A DNA stretch of 8,088 nucleotides from a bacterium (GTDB lineage: Bacteria > Planctomycetota > Phycisphaerae > Phycisphaerales > UBA1924). This document shows, piece after piece, positions 5,666-8,088 of the stretch. The translations under genes were made by a program, and so were the position numbers. The stretch covers positions 28,761 through 36,848 of the forward strand of contig NVSM01000005.1 of NCBI GenBank assembly GCA_002401225.1. The letters run 5' to 3'. Each line of letters begins with the position of its first letter. The stretch's first letter is position 1. The notes below the pieces were generated by a model, which was not told where the DNA came from, ran no database searches, and worked only from the letters and a program-made list of their open reading frames with translations.

Positions 5666-7090
5666 ATGTCATCCACGCCATCGATGAAGATCAAAGACGC
5701 ATTCGCCGCCGAACCAGGCATCGAACTCACCATCAAAGGCTGGGTCCGCACCAAACGCGACTCCAAAGCCGACGGCGGGCTCTCATTTATCGCCATCAAC
5801 GACGGCACATGCTTCGATTCCATCCAAGTCGTCGCACGACATGATCTCTCAAACTACGAAGAAATCGCCAAACTCGGCACTGGGTGCTCCGTCGAAGTCG
5901 ACGGCACACTCGTCGAATCCCAAGGCAAAGGGCAAACCGTAGAGATCCAAGCCACCGCCATCCGCGTGATCGGCTGGGTTGAAGATCCTGAAACCTACCC
6001 CGCCTCTAACAAACGCCACTCCTTCGAATACCTCCGCGAGATCGCGCATCTTCGCACCCGCACCAACACATTTGGAGCCGTCGCGCGTGTCCGCCATTCA
6101 CTGAGCCAGTCTGTTCATCGTTTCTTGGACGAACAAGATTTCTACTGGGTCCATACCCCAATCATTACCGGGTCCGACTGTGAAGGGGCTGGCGAAATGT
6201 TCCGCGTCTCCACCCTCGACTTCATGAACATCCCAAAGACCGAAGAAGGCGAAGTTGACTTTTCCAAAGACTTCTTCGGCAAAGAATCACACCTCACCGT
6301 GTCCGGGCAGCTCAATGTCGAAACCTACGCCAGCTCGCTCAGCCGCGTCTACACCTTTGGCCCTACATTCCGCGCGGAAAACTCCAACACATCTCGCCAC
6401 CTCGCCGAGTTCTGGATGATCGAGCCTGAGATCGCCTTTGCTGATTTGCATGATGATATTGATCTTGCATCAGGCATGCTCCGCCGATGCGCCAGCGACC
6501 TGCTCGAAAAACGAATGGACGATCTCAAGTTCTTCGATCTCCGTATCGAGAAGGGCATCATCGACCGCCTCAAGATGATGGCCGAGACCCCCGTCAAAAC
6601 CATCACCTATACCGATGCGATCAAGATCCTTGAAACCTGCAACGAGAAGTTCGAGCATCAGGTCAAGTGGGGCATCGACATGCAGACCGAGCATGAACGA
6701 TTCTTGAGCGAGAAACACTTCAAACAGCCCGTCGCCGTCATCAACTACCCAAAGGACATCAAAGCCTTCTACATGCGTATGAACGACGAAGGCACCGATG
6801 GTGCGCCGGGTCGAACGGTTGCTGCGGTTGATATCCTCGTGCCAGGTGTCGGCGAACTCGTCGGCGGCTCACAACGCGAAGAACGATTGCCAATCCTCGA
6901 TGCACGCATCGAAGAAATGGGACTCGACAAAGCCGACTACTGGTGGTACCGCGATCTCCGCAAGTACGGCACCGTCCCGCACGCCGGCTTCGGGCTCGGG
7001 TTCGAACGCCTCGTCCAGTTCTGTACAGGCATGCAAAACATCCGCGATGTCATCCCCTTCCCCCGCGCACCAAAGCAGGCCGACTTCTAA
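5666..7090 (+). CDS. asnS: Asparaginyl-tRNA synthetase
   Basis: The protein has 474 residues, close to the 466 of E. coli AsnRS. It charges tRNA-Asn with asparagine using ATP in the cytoplasm. Residues about 18-105 form the OB-fold anticodon-binding domain ([19 protein letters not shown]). The class II catalytic core follows: motif 1 around [21 protein letters not shown] (159-179), motif 2 [25 protein letters not shown] (231-255), and motif 3 GFGLGFERL (441-449), which is the AsnRS rather than AspRS form. It ends [16 protein letters not shown], the typical AsnRS tail. A later ATG (codon 7) is possible; no Shine-Dalgarno sequence separates the two, so I keep the longer form. The gene indicates direct asparaginylation of tRNA-Asn, though an indirect amidotransferase route cannot be excluded. 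The downstream peptidase gene begins on the base after its stop, implying co-transcription. Confidence 0.96.
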   Translation: MSSTPSMKIKDAFAAEPGIELTIKGWVRTKRDSKADGGLSFIAINDGTCFDSIQVVARHDLSNYEEIAKLGTGCSVEVDGTLVESQGKGQTVEIQATAIRVIGWVEDPETYPASNKRHSFEYLREIAHLRTRTNTFGAVARVRHSLSQSVHRFLDEQDFYWVHTPIITGSDCEGAGEMFRVSTLDFMNIPKTEEGEVDFSKDFFGKESHLTVSGQLNVETYASSLSRVYTFGPTFRAENSNTSRHLAEFWMIEPEIAFADLHDDIDLASGMLRRCASDLLEKRMDDLKFFDLRIEKGIIDRLKMMAETPVKTITYTDAIKILETCNEKFEHQVKWGIDMQTEHERFLSEKHFKQPVAVINYPKDIKAFYMRMNDEGTDGAPGRTVAAVDILVPGVGELVGGSQREERLPILDARIEEMGLDKADYWWYRDLRKYGTVPHAGFGLGFERLVQFCTGMQNIRDVIPFPRAPKQADF

Positions 7091-8088
7091 ATGCGAATTC
7101 TTTCACTCATCTTTTGTGCAGGTTCGAGCGCCGCCTTTGCAGACTCGCCTCTGCCTGCTGACGCGATCGAATCTATCCGTGTGAACCAAGTGATCAACGC
7201 GATGGAAGCCGCCATCGCCAAGGCCGACATCGGTGCATATATGGCGTTGGTTGATCCGACCGATTCGGTCTTTGCGACAGAACAGCGAGCTTGGATCGCT
7301 GATTTGCAATCTCATCCGGTTGATGATGTTGAGATCGTCATTGCATGGAACGAGCCCGTCCGCCTCCAATCCGACGGCAGCGCAATCGCCCCGATCGAAA
7401 TCGCCTGGCATGTCATCGGCGAAGAACTCGATCGACACTTCGCATACCAAGCACTCTTTGAACCTGTCGGCGCAGTCAATGGCCAGTGGATCTTCGCCGG
7501 GCGAGCGTGGGATGTCTTTGATGACGACACACAAGGCGTTCGGGTTTATAGCGACATTGTTCACGAAGATCTTGCGTATCTCTGTGCCGATCGTGTCGAA
7601 CACTTGCGCGATGAGATCGCCATTAACATGGGGTTTGATTATTCGGAAGTCGAGCCCAAGGAGGTCGTGGTCAAGGTGTATCCAGACATGTCCTCGCTCC
7701 AAGCCTCGATCTATCTGTCGTACACCGACCGGCTCTCTGGCTGGAACGAGCCGGGCGAATCTATCAAAATCCTCGGCAGAGAAAACTACACCACCGATCG
7801 CCTCGACCCATTGCTTGCCCACGAAATCGGGCATGCCGTCAGCTTCGAGTTCGGGTCTGAAATTAACCTCGCCCCCTGGTGGACGCTCGAAGGCATTGCT
7901 GAAGTGGCTTCTGGGTTGTTTCGAGATTCCTGGGAATCACAGAACAAGCGGATAGTGAATCTTGCCAAGAAGGACAACCTGCGAGACTGGTCACTCCTCG
8001 CCGACTTCCGAGGCGAAGCGAACAACCACGCGATGTATGTCTATCTCCAAGGCTGGTCGATGATCGACTACATCGATCGTATCCACAC
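7091..8088 (+). CDS. Exported protein with NTF2-like domain and gluzincin metallopeptidase domain (partial, runs off right edge)
   Basis: The frame is open from ATG 7091 to the window end (332 codons plus 2 bases) with no stop. It starts with a signal peptide whose core LSLIFCAGSSAAFA ends in a plausible signal peptidase I site after Ala17 (AFA|DSP). Residues about 28-140 look like an NTF2/SnoaL-type small alpha+beta domain (VINAMEAAIAKADIGAYMAL, later NGQWIFAGRAWD). Residues about 150 to the end resemble the Peptidase MA-like gluzincins: HEIGH at 244-248 and Glu267 in WTLEGIAE, giving HExxH-x18-E, the same spacing as M1 aminopeptidases. A helix MYVYLQGWSMIDYI near 315-328 fits the fold. It would be a zinc peptidase acting outside the cytoplasm; the substrate is unknown. 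It abuts asnS with no intergenic base and only a weak AGG upstream. A 243-codon frame on the opposite strand (7103-7834) is a shadow. Confidence 0.82.
   Translation, partial: MRILSLIFCAGSSAAFADSPLPADAIESIRVNQVINAMEAAIAKADIGAYMALVDPTDSVFATEQRAWIADLQSHPVDDVEIVIAWNEPVRLQSDGSAIAPIEIAWHVIGEELDRHFAYQALFEPVGAVNGQWIFAGRAWDVFDDDTQGVRVYSDIVHEDLAYLCADRVEHLRDEIAINMGFDYSEVEPKEVVVKVYPDMSSLQASIYLSYTDRLSGWNEPGESIKILGRENYTTDRLDPLLAHEIGHAVSFEFGSEINLAPWWTLEGIAEVASGLFRDSWESQNKRIVNLAKKDNLRDWSLLADFRGEANNHAMYVYLQGWSMIDYIDRIH

Noticed and set aside
7091..7144. Lipoprotein signal (Cys9 in LIFCAG) for the metallopeptidase
   Set aside because: The residue before Cys is Phe, which does not fit the lipobox; a signal peptidase I site after Ala17 fits better.
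7103..7834. Minus-strand open frame of 243 codons opposite the metallopeptidase gene
   Set aside because: The + strand frame has a signal peptide, NTF2-like features and HExxH-x18-E, and abuts asnS; the minus frame shows no motif or start signal.

Overview
The window (about 54% G+C by rough hand estimate) is bacterial chromosome with dense, ordinary housekeeping-type genes. I see no IS element, phage gene, tRNA, rRNA or CRISPR array. Several things point towards Planctomycetota, probably a Phycisphaerae-like lineage: most starts lack a clear Shine-Dalgarno sequence, the RlmN variant carries the C-x3-C-x2-C cluster in a CETAQMG context, a membrane ATP-grasp family is present, and there is an exported NTF2-like/gluzincin protein. 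The phylum call is inference at moderate to low confidence.

Layout, left to right. The C-terminus of a pyridoxamine 5'-phosphate oxidase (pdxH, + strand) enters from the left edge and stops at 166. Six bases later a minus-strand gene ends (173-2677). It encodes an unusual three-part protein: an N-terminally anchored alpha/beta hydrolase, a multi-helix membrane block and a C-terminal ATP-grasp ligase domain. Its start overlaps by 11 bp the end of rlmN (minus, 2667-3830), the radical-SAM methyltransferase of 23S rRNA A2503 and tRNA A37, so these two are probably one translationally coupled unit. A strong intrinsic terminator hairpin (3846-3879) separates rlmN from the next minus-strand gene, a 538-residue flotillin/SPFH membrane protein (3910-5526). 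That gene has the clearest expression signals in the window: a TATAAT box, a perfect inverted repeat in the leader, and an AAGGAGG ribosome binding site.

The 139 bp from 5527 to 5665 form a divergent control region. To its right, on the + strand, lie asnS (asparaginyl-tRNA synthetase, 5666-7090) and, with zero intergenic bases, a secreted zinc metallopeptidase-like gene that starts at 7091 and runs off the right edge.

Functionally, asnS, rlmN and pdxH are core translation and cofactor genes. The SPFH protein organises or protects the membrane. The hydrolase/ATP-grasp fusion and the exported gluzincin are of unknown substrate. The fusion is the strongest candidate for undescribed biology: it puts a bond-breaking and a bond-making catalytic domain on the two ends of one membrane protein. 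A second genome-scale signal is a marked excess of GATC tetranucleotides (about 117 by hand count against about 31 expected from composition alone).
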